From Kiritimatiellia bacterium (GTDB lineage Bacteria; Verrucomicrobiota; Kiritimatiellia; RFP12; UBA1067), in the NCBI GenBank assembly GCA_028686345.1, contig JAQUCE010000044.1, forward strand, positions 1 to 39,433: a stretch of 39,433 bases of DNA, written 5' to 3'. The notes beneath the pieces were generated by a model that saw nothing but the letters and a program-made list of their open reading frames with translations, was not told the origin of the DNA and made no database searches. This document shows, one piece after another, positions 23,758 to 31,706 of the stretch; position 1 is the stretch's first letter, and the number at the start of each line of letters is the position of its first letter. The position numbers and the translations under genes were made by a program.

Positions 23758-24549
23758 ATGGATAATATCATTTTAGAAGCACTTTTGTGGATTGGCCTAA
23801 TTGGCTTGATCAGCGGCATCGCGCTGGCTGTGGCGGCTAAGTATTTGGCTGTCAAAGAGGATCCCCGTATTGCGGCCATCAATGATCTACTGCCAGGTGC
23901 CAACTGCGGCGGGTGCGGCTATGCCGGCTGTGCGGACTACGCCAGAGCCATTGCCGAGGGTCAGGCTGAGATCAATCTCTGTACGCCCGGCGGCCTTGCT
24001 TGCATGAGTAACATCGCCGCTTATCTGGGGGTGGCTGCCACGGCGGCGAAAAAAAAGAGCGCGCTTGTGCTCTGCTGCGGCGATAATGATAAATCCAAAA
24101 AACGCTTTGCCTACAACGGCATCAGCGACTGTGCGGCAGCCCATGCCACCGCCGGCGGGGATAAAAGCTGCACCTGGGGCTGCCTGGGCTATGGCAGCTG
24201 CGCGCGGGTCTGCCCGGTAGATGCCATCACAATTGAAAACGGACTGGCTCGGGTCAACAAGGAGCTCTGCATTGCCTGCGGCAAGTGCGTCGCGATCTGT
24301 CCACGCAGGATAATCAAAATGGTGCCTGTTGCAGCAAATATCCATGTGCTGTGCAGCTCCCCGGATAAAGGCCCGCTGGTCAAGCAAGCCTGTTCAACCG
24401 GCTGCATTGGATGCCGACTGTGCGTGAAGTTCGGCGATGAAGGGGCGTTTGTGATGGATGGCTTTCTTGCTAAAGTTGACTACTCCATTCCCGTGACCAA
24501 AGAAGAGGTCATTGAGAAGTGCCCCTCGAAGTGTATTCAGAGGAACTAA
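23758..24549 (+). CDS. rnfB: Rnf complex subunit RnfB (polyferredoxin)
   Basis: RnfB is the entry point for electrons from reduced ferredoxin. One N-terminal anchor helix (about 5-27) is followed by a 4Fe-4S domain (GANCGGCGYAGCADYARAI, closing Cys in LCTPGG) and then ferredoxin-type clusters: C..C...C...CP in WGCLGYGSCARVCPVDAI, CIACGKCVAICP (about 171-182), and a last Cys group CSTGCIGCRLC plus CPSKCIQ. The 263-residue length is in the normal range. It is separated from rnfC by 210 bases holding repeats, unusual within an rnf operon. Confidence 0.95.
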   Translation: MDNIILEALLWIGLIGLISGIALAVAAKYLAVKEDPRIAAINDLLPGANCGGCGYAGCADYARAIAEGQAEINLCTPGGLACMSNIAAYLGVAATAAKKKSALVLCCGDNDKSKKRFAYNGISDCAAAHATAGGDKSCTWGCLGYGSCARVCPVDAITIENGLARVNKELCIACGKCVAICPRRIIKMVPVAANIHVLCSSPDKGPLVKQACSTGCIGCRLCVKFGDEGAFVMDGFLAKVDYSIPVTKEEVIEKCPSKCIQRN

Positions 24550-24759
24550 CTTAAAAGCAGTTGGTCGCCGCCTGTCTGCGTGCTACGCACAGGCAGGCAA
24601 CCGGGTGAGGCTATTCAATATGCGAAGGCTATGCTATTCATTGATAAGTTGACGGTTAAGAGCCCGCTGCTTTAGTAACAAACGCTGCGCTTTTGGAGAA
24701 ACGAAGGTAACTTCTTAATAAACAGCCAGAGAACAAAGAGCACGCTGAAGCGTAAAACT
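24550..24759 (+). repeat. Gap within the rnf cluster with inverted repeat and shared 22-mer
   Basis: An imperfect inverted repeat CCTGTCTGCGTG-CTA-CGCACAGGCAGG lies near 24570-24596, possibly a weak terminator or dispersed repeat. TTGACG (24649-24654) and TTAGTA (24672-24677) with 17 bases between them could be a weak second promoter. The exact 22-base motif 24732-24753 recurs at the 3' end of the DAHP synthase gene. rnfC starts right after it with no visible Shine-Dalgarno sequence. Confidence 0.5.
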
Positions 24760-26112
24760 ATGCAAACAATTAAATCTCCATACAACTTTAAAGGCGGAAT
24801 TCATCCAGCCTACCACAAAGAGCTTGCCAGCGGCTCTGCGATTCAGGGGCTGCCGTTGCCTGCTACCCTGAGTGTGCCCATGTCGCAACATCTGGGCGCA
24901 CCCGCCAAACCGTGCGTTAAAGCCGGCGACGAGGTGAAAAAAGGTACCCTGATCGGGGCACAGGCTGGTTTTATCTCCGCACCGGTCCATGCGCCGGTTG
25001 CAGGCAAGGTGAATGCAATCGCCGAGGTTCTAACAGCATCGGGCCGCCCCTGCCAGGCGGTTGTGATTGAGCGCGTTGAAAGTGATGAAACTGATTTTAT
25101 GCAGCCCATGACCAATTGGCAGAGCCGCAGCAAAGATGAGCTGCTGGCCCGCATCAGTGAGGCGGGCATTGTGGGCATGGGCGGCGCGGGATTCCCCACC
25201 AAAATCAAACTCTCCCCGCCCATGGACAAACCAATCGACACCCTGATCCTCAACGGTGCCGAGTGCGAACCCTATCTGACGAGCGACCACCGCATGATGG
25301 TGGAGCATGCGCGAGAAATACGCCTCGGAGCTGAGATCGCCCGCTCCATCTTGGGTGCCAAGACGCTGCGGATCGCGATTGAGGACAACAAACCAGATGC
25401 CATCGCCGCCGTTGAAAAAGCATTTGAGGGAGTTGCCGGTGATGTGGCATTAACGGTTCTGCGCACCAGCTATCCGCATGGCTCCGAGAAGCAGCAGATT
25501 TACGCTGTGACTGGTCGTGAGGTGCCGCGTGGCGGGCTGCCCATGGATACGGGCTGTGTGGTGGAAAACGTCAGCACCGCCTTTGCCATCAGTGAGGCAG
25601 TTGTCAAAGGTATCCCCTTGATCCAGCGCGTGATAACCGTCACAGGCGACGCAGTGCAAAACCCGGCCAATCTGATGGCACCCTTTGGCACCAGTTACCA
25701 GAGTTTGATCGATGCCTGTGGCGGATTCAGAGGCGGTCGACCAGCCAAGGTGATCTCAGGCGGCCCCATGATGGGCTTTGCTGTCAGCTCACTGGCAACC
25801 CCGACAGGCAAAACCGCCTCCGGAGTGCTGCTGCTCTCCCCTGGCCGGGTCAGCCAGTACACCTCCCAGGCCTGTATCTCCTGCGGCCGCTGTGTGGATG
25901 CCTGCCCGATGCGCCTGATTCCCTCTGAATTAAGCCAGTTTGTTGAAGCGGATGATATTGAAGGCGCGGAAGGGATTGCCTTGATGGACTGTATTGAGTG
26001 CGGCTCCTGCGCCTTTGTCTGTCCGGCACACCGTCCGCTCGTGCAGCATATGCGCCGCGGCAAAGCCTGTATCATGGCGCAGCGCGCGGCTGCCAAAGCA
26101 AAGAGAGATTAA
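24760..26112 (+). CDS. rnfC: Rnf complex subunit RnfC (NADH/FMN-binding)
   Basis: RnfC is the peripheral subunit that exchanges electrons with NAD(H). The 450 residues include the biotin-like N-terminal domain (about 20-85, GGIHPAYHKE and SAPVHAPVAGKV), and the Complex I 51-kDa-like part with GMGGAGFPTKIKL (about 138-150) and NGAECEPYLTSDHRMM (about 165-180) for NADH and FMN. Two 4Fe-4S motifs close it: CISCGRCVDACP and CIECGSCAFVCP. The long Ala-rich C-terminal tail seen in gammaproteobacteria is absent, as in most anaerobes. The stop overlaps the rnfD start (TAATG). Confidence 0.96.
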   Translation: MQTIKSPYNFKGGIHPAYHKELASGSAIQGLPLPATLSVPMSQHLGAPAKPCVKAGDEVKKGTLIGAQAGFISAPVHAPVAGKVNAIAEVLTASGRPCQAVVIERVESDETDFMQPMTNWQSRSKDELLARISEAGIVGMGGAGFPTKIKLSPPMDKPIDTLILNGAECEPYLTSDHRMMVEHAREIRLGAEIARSILGAKTLRIAIEDNKPDAIAAVEKAFEGVAGDVALTVLRTSYPHGSEKQQIYAVTGREVPRGGLPMDTGCVVENVSTAFAISEAVVKGIPLIQRVITVTGDAVQNPANLMAPFGTSYQSLIDACGGFRGGRPAKVISGGPMMGFAVSSLATPTGKTASGVLLLSPGRVSQYTSQACISCGRCVDACPMRLIPSELSQFVEADDIEGAEGIALMDCIECGSCAFVCPAHRPLVQHMRRGKACIMAQRAAAKAKRD

Positions 26113-27125
26113 TGAAAGTCGAAAACCAAACTGAGCTGTTTCTTGTAAGTTCATCACCGCACACCCATATCGGTAGTTCGGTTGAGCGCATCATGCTGGA
26201 TGTTTTGATTGCGCTGGCACCGGCATTCGCGGCTTCGCTGTACTTCTTCGGGGTCGATGCCCTGCGCCTGACAGCCACCTGTGTTGCCACCTGCCTGCTG
26301 GCTGAGTGGCTGTGCCGCAAGGCGATGGGACGCACCAACACGATCAGTGATCTCAGCGCAATAGTCACCGGTGTGCTGCTGGCTTTCAACCTGCCCCCCT
26401 CGCTGCCCACCTGGATGGCAGCTGCCGGGTCGCTCTTTGCAATCACCATCTGCAAGCAGATTTTCGGCGGAATTGGCTACAATGTTTTCAACCCGGCGCT
26501 GGCGGCGCGGGCCTTTATGCTGATCTCCTTTACCGGCGCCATGACCGTATGGAGCAACTCCGGCTGGATTGCATCCGTGGGTGCCAGCACAGTGGATGCA
26601 ACCACGGTCGCCACGCCGCTGGGTGTTGTTAAAGAGGCGCTGAAAGCTGGCGCAGCCATGCCCAATTTCACCGGAGCGGCTGTCATGCAGCTCTTTACCG
26701 GCAAGATCAACGGGTGTATTGGCGAGACCTCCGCCCTGGCGCTGCTGCTGGGGGCTGCATACCTGCTCTGGCGCAAGGTCATTACCTGGCATATTCCGGG
26801 TGCCTATATTGGCACGGTTTTCATTTACGCCTCCATCTTGCATCTGGTCGCGCCCGAGGCATCGGTGCCCCCGCAGATCCACCTTCTCTCAGGCGGCCTG
26901 ATCCTTGGCGCCTGCTTTATGGCCACCGACATGGTCACCTCGCCGGTCACCCGCAAGGGCATGCTGATTTTTGGTGTTGGCTGCGGAATTATCACGATGC
27001 TGATCCGCACTGTTAAAAGCGGTGCCTACCCAGAGGGGGTCAGCTTCGCCATCCTGCTGATGAATGCAATTACACCTCTGATCAACCGCGGTTGCCGCAA
27101 TAAAGTTTTCGGAACAAAATCATGA
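26112..27125 (+). CDS. rnfD: Rnf complex subunit RnfD
   Basis: RnfD is a membrane subunit homologous to NqrB that carries a covalently bound FMN. The 337 residues contain eight to ten helices; SSPHTHIGSSVERIMLDVLIAL is the conserved start and FGGIGYNVFNPALAARAFML (about 118-137) the core block. The probable flavinylation segment is VDATTVATPLG (about 161-171), where Thr replaces part of the usual SGAT motif. The start at 26112 overlaps the rnfC stop; the longer frame back to 25998 lies inside rnfC and is discarded. The stop overlaps the rnfG start (ATGA). Confidence 0.95.
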   Translation: MKVENQTELFLVSSSPHTHIGSSVERIMLDVLIALAPAFAASLYFFGVDALRLTATCVATCLLAEWLCRKAMGRTNTISDLSAIVTGVLLAFNLPPSLPTWMAAAGSLFAITICKQIFGGIGYNVFNPALAARAFMLISFTGAMTVWSNSGWIASVGASTVDATTVATPLGVVKEALKAGAAMPNFTGAAVMQLFTGKINGCIGETSALALLLGAAYLLWRKVITWHIPGAYIGTVFIYASILHLVAPEASVPPQIHLLSGGLILGACFMATDMVTSPVTRKGMLIFGVGCGIITMLIRTVKSGAYPEGVSFAILLMNAITPLINRGCRNKVFGTKS

Positions 27126-27679
27126 AAGAAACAGTCAAACTGGTTGCCGTTCTTACCATCATCTGCGCCGCCAGCGCCGCGTTGCTGGCAGCGGTTTACA
27201 ATGTGACCATGAAGCCAATCCTTGAGGCGCTTGAGGTTAAAACATCTGAGGCAGCCGGGGCGGTCATGCCACCCGGCTCATACGAAATCAAAAAAGAGCT
27301 GATTGATCAAACTGCCTTCTTTGTGGCCCGTGACAAGGACGGAGAAATCGCCGCAGTCGCGGTTGAAGGGCTCTCAAAAAACGGCTATGGCGGTGATATC
27401 GTCCTAATGGTGGGGCTGAGCGCGGAGCAGAAGGTCGTTGGCTACGAGGTTATCACCGCGGCTGAAACACCAGGGCTTGGCACAAAGATCTCATCATCCC
27501 AGTTCACTGCCCAGCTCTTTGGCAAACCCTTCACATCCAACTGGAAGGTCAGGAAAGACGGTGGTGATTTTGATGCTGTCACATCCGCGACCATCTCATC
27601 CAGAGCCGCGCTGGAGTGCATTGCCGATGCCATTTCTAAATACCAACAGGCTCAAACAAAACTCAATCCAAACAGTTAG
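27122..27679 (+). CDS. rnfG: Rnf complex subunit RnfG
   Basis: RnfG is a mostly extracytoplasmic FMN protein, homologous to NqrC. One N-terminal helix (about 7-28) is followed by a domain of 150 residues with YGGDIVLMVGLS, ETPGLGTKISSSQF and the flavinylation motif DAVTSATISSRA near the C-terminus (usual S/T-G-A-T; here T-S-A-T, with the FMN-linked Thr kept). At 185 residues the length is normal. In most clusters rnfE comes next; here it does not. Confidence 0.95.
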   Translation: MKETVKLVAVLTIICAASAALLAAVYNVTMKPILEALEVKTSEAAGAVMPPGSYEIKKELIDQTAFFVARDKDGEIAAVAVEGLSKNGYGGDIVLMVGLSAEQKVVGYEVITAAETPGLGTKISSSQFTAQLFGKPFTSNWKVRKDGGDFDAVTSATISSRAALECIADAISKYQQAQTKLNPNS

Positions 27680-27683
27680 GCGC

Positions 27684-28001
27684 ATGACAACACACCTTCA
27701 CAACCCTCCCTCCCGAAGCGACCACGCTAAAGCGGTCCTGCTTGTAACCGCGCAATTCGCAGAGCAGGGTTACGCTATCATCACCTCCAACACCGATGAA
27801 CAGGCAGACCCGCAGATCTTCGCTCAGAACAACGAGATGAACTTTTGCTTCTATTTTATCCGGGCCAACCCCGAGTCAGCCCCGGATCAACCAACCTTGG
27901 AGAGGTGGCGTAAACTCACCCAGCACCACCAGGTGGATTCTTTTTACATTCCTGTTAACCTGGAGAGCGGAAAATTTGATATAATTCCGCTCAATCCTTA
28001 A
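27684..28001 (+). CDS. Small protein of unknown function, rnf-linked
   Basis: The 105-residue cytoplasmic protein starts four bases after the rnfG stop, so it belongs to the same transcript. It is a mixed alpha/beta sequence: a helix (SDHAKAVLLVTAQFAEQGYAI), strands FCFYFIRA and VDSFYIPVN, and a polar middle. There is no signal peptide, no cysteine cluster and no motif I recognise. The layout faintly recalls small restriction-endonuclease-like folds, but no catalytic D-(E/D)xK set can be pointed out, so I give no function. Codon use looks like its neighbours. Confidence 0.65.
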   Translation: MTTHLHNPPSRSDHAKAVLLVTAQFAEQGYAIITSNTDEQADPQIFAQNNEMNFCFYFIRANPESAPDQPTLERWRKLTQHHQVDSFYIPVNLESGKFDIIPLNP

Positions 28002-28027
28002 TTTATCATTCCTTGCGGAGCCTTTAC

Positions 28028-28576
28028 ATGCAGATGCCTTTACATTGCTGGTGCTACACACTAGGTTTTTTTCTCCTGATCTCAGGCGCGGCAGCCCTCC
28101 TGGTTCCAACCAGGATGAGCACGCTGATGACAAAATTCTGCCGCAGCCAGATCCTCGGCATCCTGCTGTGTGTAGCTGCCTGGGTTTGGGCTGGTTATGC
28201 CCTTTGGGTGCTGCCGATTGACTTTTTGCTGCCCTACCAGAAATATATCCCCTTCCTGATTGCCGCCTGCATTCCGCTGACCTGTATCGGCATGGAGAAC
28301 CTGCTCCCCTGTCGGGCGCTGGGCGGCATCCTGGTGCTCTACCCATACACGCTCCTGCAAGCGGCGCGCGTGCATCCCTCCCCTTGGCGGATCTTGATTG
28401 TGGCGGTTGCCTACATTAGTATTGTCAAAGGCATGACCCTGATCCTCTACCCCTGGAAGATGCGTCAGTGCATTCTATGGATGCAGGAGCGCCCGATCCT
28501 GATGCGGGCGGGCGGAATGATCAATCTGGGATTAGGCGCGGCACTGCTCTATCTGGGTGCCGCTGTCCTGCGGTAG
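28028..28576 (+). CDS. Six-helix membrane protein, rnf-linked, unknown
   Basis: This 182-residue protein has about six membrane helices (for example 8-25, 43-65, 73-95, 100-115, 120-142 and 155-180). It occupies the position where rnfE would be expected and has a similar length and helix number, but lacks the hallmark RnfE/RnfA blocks (N-P-V-x-V..LGLCP and the TTNC-like Cys loop), so I do not call it RnfE. Cys residues occur in helices near positions 7-10 and 40-60. ATG 28028 has GGAG seven bases upstream; an in-frame TTG at 28013 is less likely. Confidence 0.6.
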   Translation: MQMPLHCWCYTLGFFLLISGAAALLVPTRMSTLMTKFCRSQILGILLCVAAWVWAGYALWVLPIDFLLPYQKYIPFLIAACIPLTCIGMENLLPCRALGGILVLYPYTLLQAARVHPSPWRILIVAVAYISIVKGMTLILYPWKMRQCILWMQERPILMRAGGMINLGLGAALLYLGAAVLR

Positions 28577-28968
28577 CCGGTAATTTGGCGATTGCGGGGT
28601 CTTTGGTTTAAAGGTTGAAAGTACGCGGTTTTCACGAAACTTGCGCTGTGGCGCGGAGCAAGGTTTGTTGCTCAGCCTTTCCGTGTCCGGCGTAGCTGCG
28701 AAGCGCGAAGACGGAAGGCTGCTCCAAAGCGGGCGTTTGAGACATGACCCTAAAAGTGATAATGGAGTGGTGCAAGCATCTTGCTTGCGGAAAACATTTT
28801 CTTTCAAGCTGCAGGAGTTTAGGGTTCCTCATCCGCATCCTAATCAAGCAGCAACGACCAGGGAAGGTCGAAAGAGGCTAGGATTGGGATGAGGATGAGG
28901 ATGAGGATTGGCCCCTGACAACATGTTTTTAAGTACCAACATGTTTTTCTTGCCCTTCGGCAAGGGGA
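28577..28968. repeat. Gene-free region with dispersed and inverted repeats
   Basis: No gene is supported. The 56-base stretch 28751-28806 is a second copy of the motif at 12324-12380 (first 18 bases identical) and includes GCAAGCATCTTGCTTGC, a near-perfect palindrome. An inverted repeat pairs 28827-28845 with 28882-28900 (17 of 19), and GGATGA triplet-type repeats follow. CTTGCC-CTTC-GGCAAG lies at about 28949-28964; it has T on the wrong side to be a simple terminator. The region separates the rnf operon from a convergent gene. Confidence 0.6.
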
Positions 28969-30396
28969 CTACCCGCGCAGGTAGCGCACCACATCCTCTG
29001 CGCTGTAGTCCAAGCCGTACTGAGAGATCAGGCGCTCCACTTTAGGAAAGTCATCGCCGAGCGTCACAACTGGAACGGCTTGACTGCCATCAGCGTGGGT
29101 TTGCCCCAAGCCAATTGTGGCAAATAAAGAGTTGCAGACGCAGGTGCGTCCGGCGATGCTCTCAGGGCTGCCGCCCTTAGCAATAAACGCGGCGTCCGGC
29201 TCAGCCGGGCAGCGGAAACCAATCTCGCCGTCATCCCGCTGATAAGCCTCACGCAGATATCCCAGGTCACAAATTTTCCGGCGCCGGGCATCGAGTACCT
29301 TGTCAAAGACTGTACCTTCCAGCTCAGCCACCTTGAACGGGAATCCGGTTGGCGAAACGCGGGGATCGGTGAATACTCTCGCCTCACCGGCCTGCACCTG
29401 AGCCAGCAGCTTGCGGCGCAGCTCAGGGGCAATCCCTGACTCCCGGCACAGTGCGAAAACAGTACCCACCTGAATTCCGGCGGCCCCCTGCTCCAGCGCC
29501 CGCTTCAACCCCTCGGGCGAGCCGTAACCGCCACCCAGCCAGAACGGGCGTCCCATCGCGCGTATTTTCTCCAGGTTGCTGATATCCCGCGGACCATAGA
29601 TAGGCTCACCGCTCCCTGTCAGCGTCATCTTGCCGCGCGGCGGCGCGTTGTGCCCGCCGGCAATACTGGTCTCAACCACAAAACCATCCACCGTGCCCTC
29701 TGACTTGCGCAGCAGCATGGTCGCCAGTGAGTCAGATGAGATAATGGGCAGAAAACTCGGTTTCTCCAGCTCCGGCACCGTTATTCCCTCTTCTATAAAA
29801 TCCGCAGGGTTGAAGAACTTACGATGCTCGGTTTCAGGCAGAACGCCATGCACATGCAAGGTGTATTCACTGTGCTCATGCCGGACCATGCGATCCAGAA
29901 CCTTGGAAAACTCGAGCGGAATACCTGCACCCACAATCACCACCGCCACACCGCCCAGAAGCGCGCCGTAAAGCGAGGGCAAGTGGGGCAACTGAATCTT
30001 TTCCAGATAGTTGATGCCAACAGGGTTGGCGTGACCCTCGCGTGCCAGGAAAACCTCCACATAGTTAGCAACAATGCAAAGCTCGTCAAACCACTTGCTG
30101 TTCTTTAACGTAATGCGACCTGAGATCTTGTAAGGCGCGCCGGCCTTTTTGCCGCCTTCGACAAAAAAAGTATCAATCACGCGCTGAGCCATACGGGGAA
30201 AGGGGAAATTGGCCAATGCGCGCCGCACATCGCCAGTGAGATCACCGTCCTGCAAACGTCGCGCCAGAACCTGATCCAGAGCGGTGCCGGAGACAACACC
30301 CAGCTCGCCCAGCTTCGAGACCGCCCGCGCCAGACGCCAGTTGGAGACACCGATTCCCATGCCGCCTTGAATGATTTTCGGAACTGAAATACTCAT
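28969..30396 (-). CDS. Nitronate monooxygenase / FabK-like FMN flavoprotein
   Basis: This 475-residue TIM-barrel flavoprotein belongs to the NMO/FabK/PfaD superfamily. Visible parts are the N-terminal PKIIQGGMGIGVSNWRLARAVS (active-site side of FMN), GTALDQV, VVIVGAGIPLEFSKVL, VDGFVVETSIAGGHNAP (the His-containing GGH motif), FWLGGGYGSPEGLKRALEQGAAGIQVGTVFALCRESG (phosphate binding), and a C-terminal extension of about 100 residues with several Cys (CDLGYL, FRCPAEPD, RTCVCNSLFA). The extension makes it longer than a simple NMO (about 330-360) and closer to PfaD-like proteins. The substrate (nitronate or enoyl thioester) is not decided by sequence. Confidence 0.85.
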   Translation of the reverse strand: MSISVPKIIQGGMGIGVSNWRLARAVSKLGELGVVSGTALDQVLARRLQDGDLTGDVRRALANFPFPRMAQRVIDTFFVEGGKKAGAPYKISGRITLKNSKWFDELCIVANYVEVFLAREGHANPVGINYLEKIQLPHLPSLYGALLGGVAVVIVGAGIPLEFSKVLDRMVRHEHSEYTLHVHGVLPETEHRKFFNPADFIEEGITVPELEKPSFLPIISSDSLATMLLRKSEGTVDGFVVETSIAGGHNAPPRGKMTLTGSGEPIYGPRDISNLEKIRAMGRPFWLGGGYGSPEGLKRALEQGAAGIQVGTVFALCRESGIAPELRRKLLAQVQAGEARVFTDPRVSPTGFPFKVAELEGTVFDKVLDARRRKICDLGYLREAYQRDDGEIGFRCPAEPDAAFIAKGGSPESIAGRTCVCNSLFATIGLGQTHADGSQAVPVVTLGDDFPKVERLISQYGLDYSAEDVVRYLRG

Positions 30397-30430
30397 TAAT
30401 AATCCTGATTTTTGATAATTGACCAGAGCA

Positions 30431-30459
30431 CTGGTAAAAAAGGAACTAAATTTTACCAG
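30431..30459. promoter_or_regulatory. Operator-like inverted repeat upstream of the flavoprotein gene
   Basis: CTGGTAAAA (30431-30439) and TTTTACCAG (30451-30459) are a perfect 9-bp inverted repeat 35-63 bases upstream of the minus-strand start codon, where a promoter would be expected. Either an operator or a leader hairpin is possible. Confidence 0.45.
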
Positions 30460-30532
30460 CTTTAGCGAAAAAGTCCACCCTAATTAAGAGATTCGCGAGG
30501 ACTTTCCCAGGCACTCTCTCTCAGGCCGCCCG

Positions 30533-31366
30533 TTATTTAACTGTATAGCGGGTTGCCTTGGTCAAGGCTTTCCACAACAGCGGTGCGGTAGTCGCTGCCA
30601 GCAGTGCTTCGCGGTTCTGCTCTTTAACCAGCGACTCTGTCAAGCCGGTCATCAAGCGCAGATAGAAAGCACTGACCGCCGTTGGAATCGTTATAAAGAT
30701 AACAATATTGACCTTGGTCCCCGCATCATCATAAACAAAGCCCTGACGGGAAGTGCCCAGTGCCATGGTCAAGCCGCCACCTTCAACACCCCGTACATGG
30801 GGAAAGGCGATACCATTGTCCATGGCCGTACTCAAAACAGCCTCGCGTTCGAGAGCGGACTCAATCAGCTTATCGGAGTTCGAGATGAAATTCTTTTGTT
30901 CCATCAACCTGCTCAGGGCGGAGATCGCATCTGCGGCAGTGTCCGCCTTTAAATCAGGGAGCATCAGTGACTCAGCTGAAAAACGTGAAATTCCCGATTT
31001 GCGCGGCGCGGAACGGCTCGGTTTCTCGCCCACCCAGTGCGGGGCATCACTCTCCTCAAACAATATCCGTGCGCAACTGGGGCAGTTCTGAATAATTTTC
31101 AAAACCCGCACAGACTGCACCATACTCACCGGCAGTCGCATGCCGCAGATCGCGCAGCAGCCATTGTACATCGGTGCCATCACCAGATGATCCTTTTTAT
31201 ACAAACGACTGTAAAGGGCCTTTACCTCCCGCGGTAACAACTCGGTCAACTGATCAATCGAATCATTTAATCGTTCCATGTGAGTTCCGTCACCTGTTGT
31301 CCGATGTTCATCCCGAATAAGGACCAATTCCTGAAGCTGACTTAAATGATTAAATAAACTATGCAT
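30533..31366 (-). CDS. Zinc-ribbon coiled coil fused to PTS EIIA (PtsN-like)
   Basis: This 277-residue protein has two parts. Residues about 5-110 are a coiled coil plus C4 zinc ribbon (CCAICGMRLP, then CPSCARILF about 22 residues later), like the CT398/FlgZ-type family. Residues about 128-277 are a type-2 EIIA domain with the phosphorylated His in NGIAFPHVRG and GTSRQGFVYDDAGTKVNIVIFITIP further on. No PTS permease is nearby, so a regulatory role as in PtsN (EIIANtr) is more likely than sugar transport. The fusion is not one I know from standard PTS proteins. GAGAGG stands ahead of the ATG. Confidence 0.82.
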   Translation of the reverse strand: MHSLFNHLSQLQELVLIRDEHRTTGDGTHMERLNDSIDQLTELLPREVKALYSRLYKKDHLVMAPMYNGCCAICGMRLPVSMVQSVRVLKIIQNCPSCARILFEESDAPHWVGEKPSRSAPRKSGISRFSAESLMLPDLKADTAADAISALSRLMEQKNFISNSDKLIESALEREAVLSTAMDNGIAFPHVRGVEGGGLTMALGTSRQGFVYDDAGTKVNIVIFITIPTAVSAFYLRLMTGLTESLVKEQNREALLAATTAPLLWKALTKATRYTVK

Positions 31367-31706
31367 ACATGCCTCTCACAAGTGTCAAATTAAAGATGGT
31401 TTTCTTTTGATTTCCTTCTATTCTCTCAACATTTAAGTCAAAAGTCAATCCATAGCCTGAATTACAGCGTAATTTTTTCAGGATTATTTCGCTAACCAAG
31501 TGAACAGTATGGACATATCGCTCTTTTATAGCATGGGCAACGGCTGGTCGAGCATAAATTTCTCAATAAAAAGCCTTGCTCAGGCCGGGCCCCGGGCTGT
31601 TGAGTATTTGCAGTCGTTAGCCAGCGAGAGGGGCACTGTAAAATCCGCGCTATATGATTGCCGCGGACTTCGACTATATACCCCTCAAAAAAACGATTAT
31701 CAGGAG
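31367..31706. other. AT-rich intergenic region, no gene seen
   Basis: This region holds the upstream sequence of the EIIA fusion gene (minus strand) and the downstream sequence of the beta-strand-repeat gene. On the minus strand TTGACTT occurs near 31445 as a possible -35 box without a good partner. A seven-T tract on the minus strand (near 31685-31691) follows the stop of the downstream gene but no strong stem precedes it. An open frame from 31500 is rejected. Confidence 0.5.

Noticed and set aside
28028..28576. Calling the six-helix protein RnfE
   Set aside because: Length and helix number fit, but the conserved RnfE/RnfA sequence blocks and the cluster Cys pattern are absent.
28949..28964. 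CTTGCC-CTTC-GGCAAG as a terminator between the rnf operon and the flavoprotein gene
   Set aside because: T bases lie before the stem on the plus strand and the minus strand has A after it, so it does not fit intrinsic termination on either strand.
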